Below are positions 24,247-32,400 of a stretch of DNA of 64,000 bases, piece by piece. The notes beneath the pieces are model-generated. The model saw only the letters and a list, made by a program, of their open reading frames with translations. It was not told the origin of the DNA and searched no databases. The position numbers and the translations under genes were made by a program. The stretch is from NCBI RefSeq assembly GCF_900105495.1, contig NZ_FNTF01000002.1, positions 4,952,501 through 5,016,500 on the forward strand, written 5' to 3'. This DNA is from Pseudomonas frederiksbergensis. GTDB lineage: Bacteria > Pseudomonadota > Gammaproteobacteria > Pseudomonadales > Pseudomonadaceae. Position 1 is the first letter of the stretch. Each line of letters opens with the position of its first letter.

Positions 24247-25317
24247 TTAAGCGAACACTGGGTGCGATGTATTGTGAACGAAGCGCATCAAGCTGGAGAT
24301 GATGTGAGAAGCATCTGGCCCAACGCCCCTGAGGGTGGCCGAAGCAAAGTTACGCTGTTTCGGCAATCCCAAAAAATACAAACCCGGTACGTGCTCCGCC
24401 TGCCCATTGCGCTGAGCCAGGCTCCCATTGGCCCCCGTGTGTAAGCCTGACAAAAAACCAAGGTTCGGACGATATCCGGTCGCGAAAACCAAACTGTCCA
24501 CTTCGGTGTGCTGCCCATCGGCCCAGATCACACCCGTTGACGTTACCTCCGTGAACATCAGCTTACGCTCAAAAAGTCCCTGCTTCATGGCTCGACGATA
24601 GGTGCCATCATCCAGTACGGGGGTACTTTGATCATTCAGCCAACGAGTCTTCTCCATCCCTGTCCACTTGAGCCAAGCATGAAAATCCACACCGAGGATC
24701 TTTTGCGGAAAAAATCGAATCGATTCCTTTGTCGCCAATACGACGCTGCTGACTTGAGCCAACTCATGGGCAATTTGTACAGCTGAGTTGGCCGCACCTA
24801 TGACCACAACTCGTTGATCACTGAAGCCGTCGACATTTCGGTAATCAGCACTGTGTAAACGTTGCCCGCGAAAGCTCTCCAGCCCCTGAATATCAGGGAT
24901 GAACGGCTGATTGAATCCGCCAGTGCAAACGATCAATGCTTTTGAGCAGAAACACTGACCATCAGATGCCTGAAGCAAAAATAGTCCATCCTCCCTACGC
25001 ACTTTCTGGACTCGTATGTTCTGCCGAATGGGTAGCTGGAAAGCGTCCGCGTACTGCTCCAAGTAACGTACGACTTCATCGCGTAGCGGATAATGCTTGG
25101 CTTCAGCTGGGAAAGGCATCCCAGGTAACGATGAGTAAGCAGCAGGGGAAAAAAGTCTCAGACTGTCGTAGTAATTGCGCCAGTTTCCACCTGGCTGGCT
25201 CTCGGCATCCAGGATGAGAAACCTGAGGCTCTGCTGCTGCAGATGCCAACCGCACGCGAGCCCAGCTTGGCCCGCACCAATAACGATGGCATCCATGGGC
25301 TCATTAATTACATTCAT
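24247..25317 (-). CDS. arsO: Flavin-dependent monooxygenase, ArsO type
   Basis: A 356-residue flavoprotein with FAD motif AIVIGAGQAGLACGWHLQQ at the N-terminus, GGNWRNYYDSLRLFSP after it, a central NADPH motif VVVIGAANSAVQIAHEL, and the C-terminal FATGYRPN. This layout is that of single-component flavin monooxygenases; the PGGNWRNYYDSLRLFSPA segment is characteristic of ArsO of arsenic operons. Its exact reaction is unsettled. It follows arsR by 37 bp on the same strand. I chose MNVINEP at 25317; an ATG at 25335 lacks a better ribosome site. Confidence 0.78.
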   Translation of the reverse strand: MNVINEPMDAIVIGAGQAGLACGWHLQQQSLRFLILDAESQPGGNWRNYYDSLRLFSPAAYSSLPGMPFPAEAKHYPLRDEVVRYLEQYADAFQLPIRQNIRVQKVRREDGLFLLQASDGQCFCSKALIVCTGGFNQPFIPDIQGLESFRGQRLHSADYRNVDGFSDQRVVVIGAANSAVQIAHELAQVSSVVLATKESIRFFPQKILGVDFHAWLKWTGMEKTRWLNDQSTPVLDDGTYRRAMKQGLFERKLMFTEVTSTGVIWADGQHTEVDSLVFATGYRPNLGFLSGLHTGANGSLAQRNGQAEHVPGLYFLGLPKQRNFASATLRGVGPDASHIISSLMRFVHNTSHPVFA

Positions 25318-25354
25318 GTATGCGCACTCATGCATATATTATGATAATAAAAAA

Positions 25355-25705
25355 CTACTCTGACCCACTAGGGCAGCAAAACGGGGCCAGACTCTTCATA
25401 TGCTGGAGAATAGCTTCGAGCCGTGTCACCACCGCCGCCCCATCCACCTCATAGAACATCTGCCGGCTGACCTTGGTAGCACGGACGATGCCCGCCTCTG
25501 ATAGCACTTGCAGATGACGAGATACCACAGATCGCTCTTGAGGTACCCCTTCGGCAATCTCGGCGATATCCGCACGCCCCAGTAGCATGACTCGCTTGAG
25601 TACAGCTACCCGCGACGGCTCGCAAAGAGCTTTGAAGAAGGCTCCATCGAGAGAGTCGATTGCTGCATCAATTGCCCGGGAACGTATAGAGGTTCGGTTC
25701 GTCAT
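25355..25705 (-). CDS. arsR: ArsR-family metalloregulator
   Basis: A 116-residue winged-helix repressor. LCEPSRVAVLKRVMLLGRADIAEIAEG starts the ArsR fold, and the recognition helix is RSVVSRHLQVLSEAGIV. There is no ELCVCDL motif in the alpha-3 helix, the classic E. coli ArsR arsenite site. The only cysteines are a C-terminal pair APFCCPSG, which could form an alternative As(III) or Sb(III) site. A perfect 8+2+8 palindrome lies 14 bp before the start codon. It forms an operon with arsO and diverges from arsN2. Confidence 0.85.
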   Translation of the reverse strand: MTNRTSIRSRAIDAAIDSLDGAFFKALCEPSRVAVLKRVMLLGRADIAEIAEGVPQERSVVSRHLQVLSEAGIVRATKVSRQMFYEVDGAAVVTRLEAILQHMKSLAPFCCPSGSE

Positions 25706-25718
25706 GCGGATGACTATA

Positions 25719-25736
25719 TGTGCATATCTATGCACA
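25719..25736. promoter_or_regulatory. ArsR operator palindrome
   Basis: TGTGCATA-TC-TATGCACA is a perfect inverted repeat 14 bp upstream of the arsR ATG, the usual place for ArsR autoregulation. A related sequence with TATGC...GCATA symmetry overlaps the arsO start (about 25317-25340) and may be a second site. Confidence 0.75.
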
Positions 25737-25865
25737 CGTCAATTCGCCGAATAGACGTCAACAACAGATCCCAAGCGACCAATACCGCGTCGTGGACAGG
25801 CGACAAGGCTACAGCGGCTAAGTCTGCTAGCCTTGAGGGCTTTGGGAGCTATAGAAGGGCCGATA

Positions 25866-26315
25866 ATGCAGATGTTTAAAATCGAGGCGAACGGATTGAG
25901 TCAGCTCCGTGAGGCTCTGAGTCAAGCAGCATTGCCCTTTGATGATGTAAGGGATCCGGGGCGGCAGTTTTTCCGTTTTGAGATAGACGGAAAATGGATC
26001 GCGTACGGCGGGCTGGAGGGTTCTAATCAGGACATGCTGCTTCGCTCACTGGTCGTTTGTGATTTACATCGTGGGAAAGGACTGGGCAAAGCTGTGCTGT
26101 CTGAACTGGAACGAAATGCTGCCTCCCAGGGTGCGCTTCGGTTGCACTTGTTAACTCAAAGCGCTACGGGATTTTTTACAGCCAATGGGTATGAAGTTTT
26201 CGATAGGGGTAATGCGCCGGTCGTTATCAGGCAAACCGTCCAGTTCAAGCATTTGTGTCCTGCATCGGCAACCTATCTACGAAAGTCGTTAGGCAACGCG
26301 GTTGTTACGAAGTAG
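25866..26315 (+). CDS. arsN2: GNAT acetyltransferase, ArsN2 type
   Basis: A 149-residue GNAT. WIAYGGLEG...DMLLRSLVVCDLHRGKGLGKAVLSELE gives beta-4 and the acetyl-CoA loop R-G-K-G-L-G. LHLLTQSATGFFTANGYEVFDR matches the LTxxAxxFFxxxGF segment of ArsN2 proteins. ArsN enzymes acetylate phosphinothricin-like arsenicals; for ArsN2 the substrate is less clear. It is divergent from arsR-arsO. No arsB, acr3 or arsC is present here, so this is a partial ars locus. ATG 25866 is preferred; the open frame begins with a TTG at 25833. Confidence 0.75.
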   Translation: MQMFKIEANGLSQLREALSQAALPFDDVRDPGRQFFRFEIDGKWIAYGGLEGSNQDMLLRSLVVCDLHRGKGLGKAVLSELERNAASQGALRLHLLTQSATGFFTANGYEVFDRGNAPVVIRQTVQFKHLCPASATYLRKSLGNAVVTK

Positions 26316-26436
26316 CCCGTAAATTCGCGTTTATGGACGGGATCCGTGTTGTGAGTGTATGTCCGCACTTGGCCGGTTTCTGCCTCTGCTGATCGGCAGC
26401 TTTGGGTCGAGTTCAGTCAGTCACGACAGGCAAAAA

Positions 26437-26452
26437 TCGGCCAAAAGCCGCC
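26437..26452 (+). repeat. Short intergenic repeat (TCGGCCAAAAGC type)
   Basis: TCGGCCAAAAGCCGCC belongs to the same short dispersed family as those flanking avcD and near 43310. It lies in a 417-bp gap (26316-26732) that otherwise holds only the likely promoter of the acyltransferase gene. Confidence 0.5.
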
Positions 26453-26732
26453 TACCAAAAAGGCGGGCCTTCACTTATCGCCATGCTGTTAAACAACGTC
26501 AAACAAGCAACGTCAAAAACCCGGTCATTTAACCAACTCCTTGCGGCTGGAATTTTTTCATGGCGTAAAGGGTGAAGTGCAAAAGGTGTCCTAGACTACA
26601 GGCTTAAATGGTCTGCTTTCATGTGTTCTTCACTGCTGCAACTACTGGGTTTTTATATGAATTCAGACAGTTTTCAGTCGCAGCACGGCCTTTATCGGAT
26701 GCCCTCTATCGACCCAAGAGCGGGATGCCAAT

Positions 26733-27746
26733 ATGAATAATAGTTCCGTAGCGGGCTCTCGATTCAGCGTACTTGATGGATGGCGCGGCATAAGCATCCT
26801 GCTTGTCTTGGCGTGTCACCTGCTACCACTCAGCCCAAAGGCTTGGCAATTCAATGCCGCCGCAGGCGTTATGGGAATGGCTATATTTTTTACCCTGTCG
26901 GGTTTTCTGATTACAAATTTCCTGCTCAATAACAGCAGCGTCGTTGATTTTTTAATCCGCAGAATCTTTCGGGTTGTGCCGCTCGCCTGGTTGTACATGC
27001 TCATTGCCTTACCCGTCATGAACAGCACTCCGGATGCCTACATCGCAAACTTTCTGTTCGTCGCCAACTGGCCGCCCATGTGGCTTGGCAGTGTCAACGG
27101 CCACCTATGGAGTTTGTGCATGGAGGTCCAGTTTTATTTCGCCATCGCTTTGCTGGTGGTTTTGATGAGAAACAAGTGGGTACTGCTGATCCCGGTTCTC
27201 TGCATTGCCGTCACGATGTATCGAGTCATGAATGAAGTCCATGTCGCAATCAACACTTATTACCGCATCGACGAAATACTTTCCGGGTGCATACTGGCAC
27301 TGATATATAACAACAGACTGGGCAATATCCTTGTCAAACTTCCGGCACAAACTTGGATCACCCAAGTATCTTTAGGCCTTCTATTTGTTTTGTCCTGTCA
27401 TCCCGATGCGGGCTTCATGAACTACTTGCGCCCCTACCTTGCCGCAGCAATGGTGGGGAGCACGTTACTCAATAGCCGGACACTGATTGCCCAACTTCTG
27501 AATAATCGCGCTCTATTTTATATCGCCACTATCTCGTATGCCCTCTACGTTGTTCATCCGCTGCTAATACATACCTGGCTGGGTAGCGGAGACACCGTCA
27601 TAAAATATTTGAAGCGCCCTTTGTTGTTCGCCGCCATTTTTATCACCGCGCATATCTCGACCTTTTATTATGAAAAATGGTGGATTGCTTTTGGTAAGCG
27701 ATTTGCCAAGAAAGTCGCTAGTCAGTCTGTTACCTCGGTCAGTTGA
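26733..27746 (+). CDS. Acyltransferase-3 family membrane protein
   Basis: A 337-residue integral membrane protein (PF01757, OafA/NodX-like). It starts with SVLDGWRGISILLVLACH, whose helix carries the R and catalytic H conserved in the family. FFTLSGFLIT and RRIFRVVPLAWLY follow, and about ten helices in all. Such enzymes transfer acyl groups across the inner membrane onto sugars, peptides or lipids. It is followed by a strong terminator and appears monocistronic. Base composition is lower in GC than the flanks, common for surface-glycan genes. Confidence 0.87.
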   Translation: MNNSSVAGSRFSVLDGWRGISILLVLACHLLPLSPKAWQFNAAAGVMGMAIFFTLSGFLITNFLLNNSSVVDFLIRRIFRVVPLAWLYMLIALPVMNSTPDAYIANFLFVANWPPMWLGSVNGHLWSLCMEVQFYFAIALLVVLMRNKWVLLIPVLCIAVTMYRVMNEVHVAINTYYRIDEILSGCILALIYNNRLGNILVKLPAQTWITQVSLGLLFVLSCHPDAGFMNYLRPYLAAAMVGSTLLNSRTLIAQLLNNRALFYIATISYALYVVHPLLIHTWLGSGDTVIKYLKRPLLFAAIFITAHISTFYYEKWWIAFGKRFAKKVASQSVTSVS

Positions 27747-27789
27747 ATCCACAGTCGATTGCGGGCTCAAGCAACGGAACAAACGAAAA

Positions 27790-27814
27790 CGGGCGCCTTG
27801 TGGGCGCCCGTTTT
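27790..27814. terminator. Terminator after acyltransferase gene
   Basis: CGGGCGCC-TTGTG-GGCGCCCG with A-tract before and T-tract after; works in both directions between convergent genes. Confidence 0.8.
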
Positions 27815-27842
27815 GGGTGTACTTTCTTGTCAGCCGTTATGG

Positions 27843-28355
27843 CTAATCATGGGATTTTTTCGATACCGACGTTCCGGCTTTACTCAACCCTTTGGTGTTG
27901 TGATCGCCTGGAGTCGAGGTCGAGATTGCACTGGCCTTGGTCACGCCGCGAGTATCTTTGGATTGAGCGATACCTGAAGTCGTTTGGCCATGGCCCTGAT
28001 CACCGCGATCATTGCCATAGTGGTTTCCGCTTTCACCATGGTCGCGAACAGCCTTGCCGGCATGATCGCTGCTCAGTCCTTTGCCCTGGCCGTTACTGTT
28101 AGCGCCGCCGGAGTGACCTGAACCGCTATGGCCGCCGCCTGTACCGCCGCCGTGTCCACCGCCATTACCGCCGCCGTTGCCTCCCCCATTTCCACCGCCA
28201 TTACCGCCGCCACCACCACCACCACCACCACCACCACCACCGTCTTTCGCAGAGGCGGAGCTCATGATGGACAGGTCAACAGGGAGTAATGGAGCGGCTG
28301 CCAGCATCAAGGCGCAGGACATAACAGCAATGAGACTCTTATTCTTCAAAAGCAT
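27843..28355 (-). CDS. Exported glycine-rich low-complexity protein
   Basis: A 170-residue protein: signal peptide MLLKNKSLIAVMSCALMLAAAP, then from about residue 37 a run of fourteen glycines, GGGN/GGGH repeats, and a polar tail rich in Gly, His, Ser and Lys. It has no folded-domain motif. The glycine run is encoded by a CCA/TGG-type triplet repeat that could vary in length in frame. Function unknown; a role in the envelope or metal binding (His-rich) is speculation. GGAAG before ATG 28355 supports this start over 28367. Confidence 0.65.
   Translation of the reverse strand: MLLKNKSLIAVMSCALMLAAAPLLPVDLSIMSSASAKDGGGGGGGGGGGGGNGGGNGGGNGGGNGGGHGGGTGGGHSGSGHSGGANSNGQGKGLSSDHAGKAVRDHGESGNHYGNDRGDQGHGQTTSGIAQSKDTRGVTKASAISTSTPGDHNTKGLSKAGTSVSKKSHD
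28210..28241. repeat. Trinucleotide repeat in glycine-rich gene
   Basis: About ten uninterrupted CCA/ACC units, encoding consecutive glycines on the minus strand. Slippage would add or remove glycines without frameshift. Confidence 0.85.
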
Positions 28356-28444
28356 GATGGCTTCCATAGGGTTGATATCGCAATGGTTATGACGCTTTAA
28401 GCCCCAGACAGTTCAAGTCCTGCGACCGACGGATATAAGCGGCG

Positions 28445-29128
28445 CTAGCGTGCAGCACTTCGGGTTCCCGCGAATGCGCTCGTGCCAAGCCAGCGCCACA
28501 AGCTTTGCGCATCCTTCACCGCGCCATCCACACGCAGCTCTTGCGACTGCAGAGCCTCGCGCGGTGTGCGATCGCCCGTCCACACCTCGGTCAACGCGCG
28601 CACGCTGGAGTCGACGACGAGCGTCAGTTCGCGGCCGGGGTCGTCGCGGCACAGGTCTGCCACGCCCTGCTCAACCACGAGCCACCACGCTTGCTCGCCG
28701 GGCCTCGCGTCGCGGAACTTGAACTGGATGACCACCGGCCAGGACGGGAAGGTCTCGATGCGCACGAACCGGCGCACGTCCCACATGAGCAGGCCCGCGT
28801 CGAGTTCGTCATCGCGAAGGCGACTGCCAATCCAGCGCGCGCCCCAATGTCCCAGCGCCATGATGATGGGGCGCAATTCCTCGCCCGCCTCCGTCAGGCT
28901 GTATTCCCAGACTTTACCGGTGGCCGTGCGGCGCACGACGCCTATTTCTTCCAAATGCCGCAGGCGCTGGGCCAACAGGTTGGTGGACATCCGTGGCACG
29001 CCGCGGTGCAGTTCATTGAAACGTTTGCTGCCGCACAACAACTCGCGCACGACCAAAGGTGTCCAGCGCTCGCACAGGGCTTCAGCACCGCGTGCGACCG
29101 TGCAGAACTGACCGTAGCTATCGTCCAT
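28445..29128 (-). CDS. HxlR-family regulator with C-terminal extension
   Basis: A 227-residue protein. Residues 1-105 are an HxlR winged helix: CERWTPLVVRELLCGSKRFNEL, RMSTNLLAQRLRHLEEIGVV, then YSLTEAGEEL. Residues 120-220 form a second domain (FRDARPGEQAWWLVVEQG...LTLVVDSSVRALTEVWTGD) resembling the SCP2-like or sterol-carrier tail found on some HxlR proteins. It is divergent from the nitrilase gene by 103 bp and is the probable regulator of the nitrilase-GFA pair. Confidence 0.85.
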   Translation of the reverse strand: MDDSYGQFCTVARGAEALCERWTPLVVRELLCGSKRFNELHRGVPRMSTNLLAQRLRHLEEIGVVRRTATGKVWEYSLTEAGEELRPIIMALGHWGARWIGSRLRDDELDAGLLMWDVRRFVRIETFPSWPVVIQFKFRDARPGEQAWWLVVEQGVADLCRDDPGRELTLVVDSSVRALTEVWTGDRTPREALQSQELRVDGAVKDAQSLWRWLGTSAFAGTRSAAR

Positions 29129-29231
29129 GCCTGCGCTCCGCAATTAAAAACGCTTCAGATTCTGAACTAGCGCTGCCACTTCGCCACGCGCACGCTGAAA
29201 CCTCGAAAGCCAAATACCAAAGGAGCACGCC

Positions 29232-30173
29232 ATGACCAAGGTAGCCATCATTCAGCGCCCGCCCGTGCTGCTAGATCGCAGCGCGACCATCGCCCGGGCC
29301 GTGCAATCGGTCGCCGAGGCGGCGGCAGCGGGTGCCTCGCTGATCGTTTTGCCCGAATCGTACATTCCCGGTTACCCGTCCTGGATCTGGCGACTGGCGG
29401 CGGGAAAAGACGGGGCTGTCATGGGCCAGCTGCACACACGGCTGCTGGCCAACGCCGTCGATATCAGCAACGGCGACCTGAGCGAATTGTGCGAGGCCGC
29501 CAGAGTTCATGCCGTGACGATCGTGTGCGGCATCAATGAATGCGAGCGGCGCAATGGCGGCGGCACGCTCTACAACAGCGTAGTCGTTATCGGCACCAAC
29601 GGCGAAGTACTCAACCGCCACCGCAAGCTGATGCCTACCAACCCCGAGCGCATGGTGCATGGTTTCGGTGATGCCTCGGGTTTGCGTACGGTCGACACTC
29701 CAGTCGGCCGCGTGGGTGCGCTCATCTGCTGGGAAAACTACATGCCACTGGCACGCTATTCTCTGTATGCACAAGGGGTGGAAATCTACGTCGCTCCCAC
29801 GTACGACACAGGCGAGGGTTGGATCAGCACGATGCGTCATATCGCGCTCGAAGGCCGCTGTTGGGTGCTCGGCAGCGGCAGCGTGCTGCGTGGCAGTGAC
29901 ATCCCCGACGACTTCCCGGCGCGTGCGCAACTGTTTCCCGATTTGGAGGAATGGATCAACGACGGCGACTCGGTGGTGGTCAGTCCTCAAGGCCGGGTCG
30001 TGGCCGGTCCATTACACAAAGAGGCAGGCGTTCTGTATGCGGACATCGACGTCTCACTCGTGGCACCCGCGCGGCGGGCCCTCGACGTCACCGGGCATTA
30101 CGCGCGTCCTGACATTTTCGAACTGCAGGTGCGGCGCACGCCGACGACAGCGGTGCGCTACATCGATGAGTGA
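29232..30173 (+). CDS. Nitrilase (carbon-nitrogen hydrolase)
   Basis: A 313-residue nitrilase-superfamily enzyme with the full catalytic triad: Glu42 in LPESYIPGYP, Lys132 in RHRKLMPT and Cys166 in ICWENYMP. The CWEN(Y/L)MPLAR context after the Cys is typical of true nitrilases (branch 1), which hydrolyse R-CN to acid and ammonia. AAAGGAGCACGCC precedes the ATG. The GFA gene follows 42 bp after the stop, and an HxlR regulator is divergent, suggesting an inducible nitrile-use or detoxification unit. Confidence 0.9.
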   Translation: MTKVAIIQRPPVLLDRSATIARAVQSVAEAAAAGASLIVLPESYIPGYPSWIWRLAAGKDGAVMGQLHTRLLANAVDISNGDLSELCEAARVHAVTIVCGINECERRNGGGTLYNSVVVIGTNGEVLNRHRKLMPTNPERMVHGFGDASGLRTVDTPVGRVGALICWENYMPLARYSLYAQGVEIYVAPTYDTGEGWISTMRHIALEGRCWVLGSGSVLRGSDIPDDFPARAQLFPDLEEWINDGDSVVVSPQGRVVAGPLHKEAGVLYADIDVSLVAPARRALDVTGHYARPDIFELQVRRTPTTAVRYIDE

Positions 30174-30215
30174 AAGCAGGCGGTATCGCCTGACCATTGA
30201 TCAAGGAGTCATGCC

Positions 30216-30650
30216 ATGAGCATTGAACGGTCTTACCAGGGCAGTTGTTTTTGCGGCGCAGTCGAGTTCACCGTCAGTGGCGAACCGGTTGGGATGGGTT
30301 ATTGCCATTGCGAGTCGTGTCGGCATTGGTCAGCGGGGCCGGTCAATGCCTTCACGCTGTGGAAACCCGAGGCGGTGCAAGTGACTCGGGGTGCTGACAA
30401 CATCGGCACCTACAACAAGACACCGCGCAGCTATCGCAAGTGGTGCAAGACCTGCGGCGGGCACCTCTTCACTGACCACCCGGAGATGGGGCTGATCGAT
30501 GTGTATGCCGCGGTCATCCCTGATCTGGCGTATTCGCCGGGGGTTCACGTCCACTATCAGGAGACCGTGCTGCGCATCAAGGATGGACTGCCCAAGCTGA
30601 AGGACGTCCCCAACGAACTTGGGGGCTCGGGCATCAGCGTGGACGAATAG
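30216..30650 (+). CDS. GFA/CENP-V-family zinc protein
   Basis: A 144-residue GFA-domain protein with the zinc ligands in order: C-F-C-G near residue 11, CHCESCRHWS at 30-39 and WCKTCGGHLF at about 76. The family includes the glutathione-dependent formaldehyde-activating protein and many uncharacterised members. It is in an apparent operon with the nitrilase (42-bp gap, GGAG ribosome site). Confidence 0.88.
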   Translation: MSIERSYQGSCFCGAVEFTVSGEPVGMGYCHCESCRHWSAGPVNAFTLWKPEAVQVTRGADNIGTYNKTPRSYRKWCKTCGGHLFTDHPEMGLIDVYAAVIPDLAYSPGVHVHYQETVLRIKDGLPKLKDVPNELGGSGISVDE

Positions 30651-30711
30651 CGCCGGTTGCCACCTCTCAGGCAGCAACTCGGTCATTTCATGGGCATAGG
30701 GATCATGCCCA

Positions 30712-31182
30712 TTAATCAAAAGCACCGTTGAGCACTTCATAGATGAGTCCGGTCGCCAGCGCGACCAATATCAAGTCGGTGCCGACTTGCTGCCATTCAT
30801 ACCCATCATAGTGAGGCAGCCTGCCAAGCAACCGACCGTCCAGTTTTTTGGCAATCCCTGGGGGAAGCGGCTTGCCTCGCGCGAGGTTCTTTTGAATGCC
30901 AGGTGGCAATGCAGGTCCGGGGCTCCAGTAGTCCCGATATCCGCCTATTACGCCAAGAATACTGCCGTGATTAATGCTTGGGCCATTATCCCAATCGCCG
31001 CCCCCGGAGTTTTTGCCTTTGCCGCCCTGACCTCCCTGGTTGCCATGATCCTGGCTGTTTTGCGGGTTTCCCTTGCCGTTTCCCTGGCCTTTTCCATTAC
31101 CAGGATCAGCCAATGCAGTCACTGAACCGGAAACCAGCGCAAGGCAGGTAATAGCTGCAATCAATGAGCGAGATTTGAGCAT
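30712..31182 (-). CDS. CigR/RcnB-like exported protein
   Basis: A 156-residue protein with signal peptide MLKSRSLIAAITCLALVSG, a low-complexity Gly/Asn/Lys/Gln segment (residues 28-70) and a conserved end: LPPGIQKNLARGKPLPPGIA, then YEWQQVGTDLILVALATGLI. The repeated LPPGIxKxLxRGxPLPPGIAK and the terminal YxWxxVGxDLILIxxATGxI are the CigR/RcnB-like signature. CigR of Salmonella is an envelope anti-virulence factor; here the role is unknown. AAGGAACGACC precedes ATG 31182. Confidence 0.8.
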   Translation of the reverse strand: MLKSRSLIAAITCLALVSGSVTALADPGNGKGQGNGKGNPQNSQDHGNQGGQGGKGKNSGGGDWDNGPSINHGSILGVIGGYRDYWSPGPALPPGIQKNLARGKPLPPGIAKKLDGRLLGRLPHYDGYEWQQVGTDLILVALATGLIYEVLNGAFD

Positions 31183-31508
31183 GGTCGTTCCTTCAGGGTG
31201 GCGGGACATCTCTGTAATTTAGACGCTATCGGTGATGTGAGCTTCTATTTCCTCACATCGACATCCAAGCCACAGGAAATCAGGACAATCATCGAGGCCT
31301 TGCATGACAGCCGTGAAGGCGTGTAGCAAGCAACGATTGCCGCCCATCTACAGCAACGGCTGTACTTGACCGGGCTGTGCGTACGGGGGATAACTAGCGG
31401 GGAACATGTAACGAATTAAGTCCCGGAGGTTTACCCTCAGAACAGATCCTAATACGATGAAGCCCGGATATTTCTACAACAACATGCAACATCATTGGGC
31501 CCTGAACG
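31183..31508. other. Intergenic region with one hairpin, no gene seen
   Basis: 326 bp between divergent genes. GATGTGA at 31233-31239 can pair with TCACATC at about 31253-31259, a 7-bp stem. No convincing open frame. It should hold promoters for the CigR-like gene and the glycosyltransferase. Confidence 0.5.
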
Positions 31509-32318
31509 ATGAACACCACGAGCTTTCTGGCCGATAACTCTAAAACTTTCAGCATAGTTATAGTCAATTACAAAACACCAGAAATAACCAAGATATGCCT
31601 GGAACTATTGCACCAGCATGTGGGCAGCCACAACATCCCGATATGGGTAGTTGATAACTATTCCGCCGACGAAAGCACTGAGTACTTACGAACCCTTGAC
31701 TGGATAAACTTAATCGAGCGTTCCAGTCCCGAACCAGAACCTGGACACATCGCGCATGGCAAAGCGCTCGACCTGGTTTTACAGCGAGTTGAAACTGATT
31801 ATTTATTTCTTCTGCACACTGACACTTTTATTTTCGATAAAAATGTTTTTTCGATGATGCTGAACAAATGTCTAAAAAACCCGAAAACTGTAGCCGTCGG
31901 TTGTGTCGAGCAAATAAATCGTGGCACGACCAGGACACTTTGGCGCTTTAGCTCACGATTATTCCAACACCATTTCAGACGTTTGAAAATCTCCATGGGA
32001 TTACGTTCCAGAGACCCCAGACCGTACAAAGAAGTCTACCTGAAGAGTTTTTGCACACTGTGGAACTGCAAGCTCATCAAACAGCACAACATGCATTTTT
32101 TGATGGATGATCGGGTGCCGGGCTATACCCTCCAGGACCGCATGACCGAGCTTGGCTATGTCGTTGAAATGTTATCACCGCGTAAAATCTTCAGTTATCT
32201 GGACCACATGCAGTCTGGCACTGTCGCAGCGGCTGGCGGCTATGGAAAGACCCATAGACGAACCAAAATGTACAACGATATCCTTGCACGCGTGAAAAAA
32301 GAGGCCAGCAAAAGTTAA
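31509..32318 (+). CDS. Family-2 glycosyltransferase
   Basis: A 269-residue GT-A protein. It opens FSIVIVNYKTPEITKICLELL with the nucleotide-sugar fold, has WVVDNYSADES near residue 47 and LFLLHTDTFIFDKN near 100, where HTD replaces the usual DxD metal motif. It lacks transmembrane helices. The donor and acceptor are unknown. It is followed 82 bp later by a 2OG-Fe(II) oxygenase gene, so the two may act in a glycan or secondary-metabolite pathway. Its base composition is lower in GC than the flanking ABC operon. Confidence 0.85.
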   Translation: MNTTSFLADNSKTFSIVIVNYKTPEITKICLELLHQHVGSHNIPIWVVDNYSADESTEYLRTLDWINLIERSSPEPEPGHIAHGKALDLVLQRVETDYLFLLHTDTFIFDKNVFSMMLNKCLKNPKTVAVGCVEQINRGTTRTLWRFSSRLFQHHFRRLKISMGLRSRDPRPYKEVYLKSFCTLWNCKLIKQHNMHFLMDDRVPGYTLQDRMTELGYVVEMLSPRKIFSYLDHMQSGTVAAAGGYGKTHRRTKMYNDILARVKKEASKS

Positions 32319-32400
32319 GCCGCGAAGAGGCACAACGAGCAGTGCACCGGACGCTGCCTAAAGTCACCCACAGGTCTTTAAATCAAGTATTGGAGCGGTA

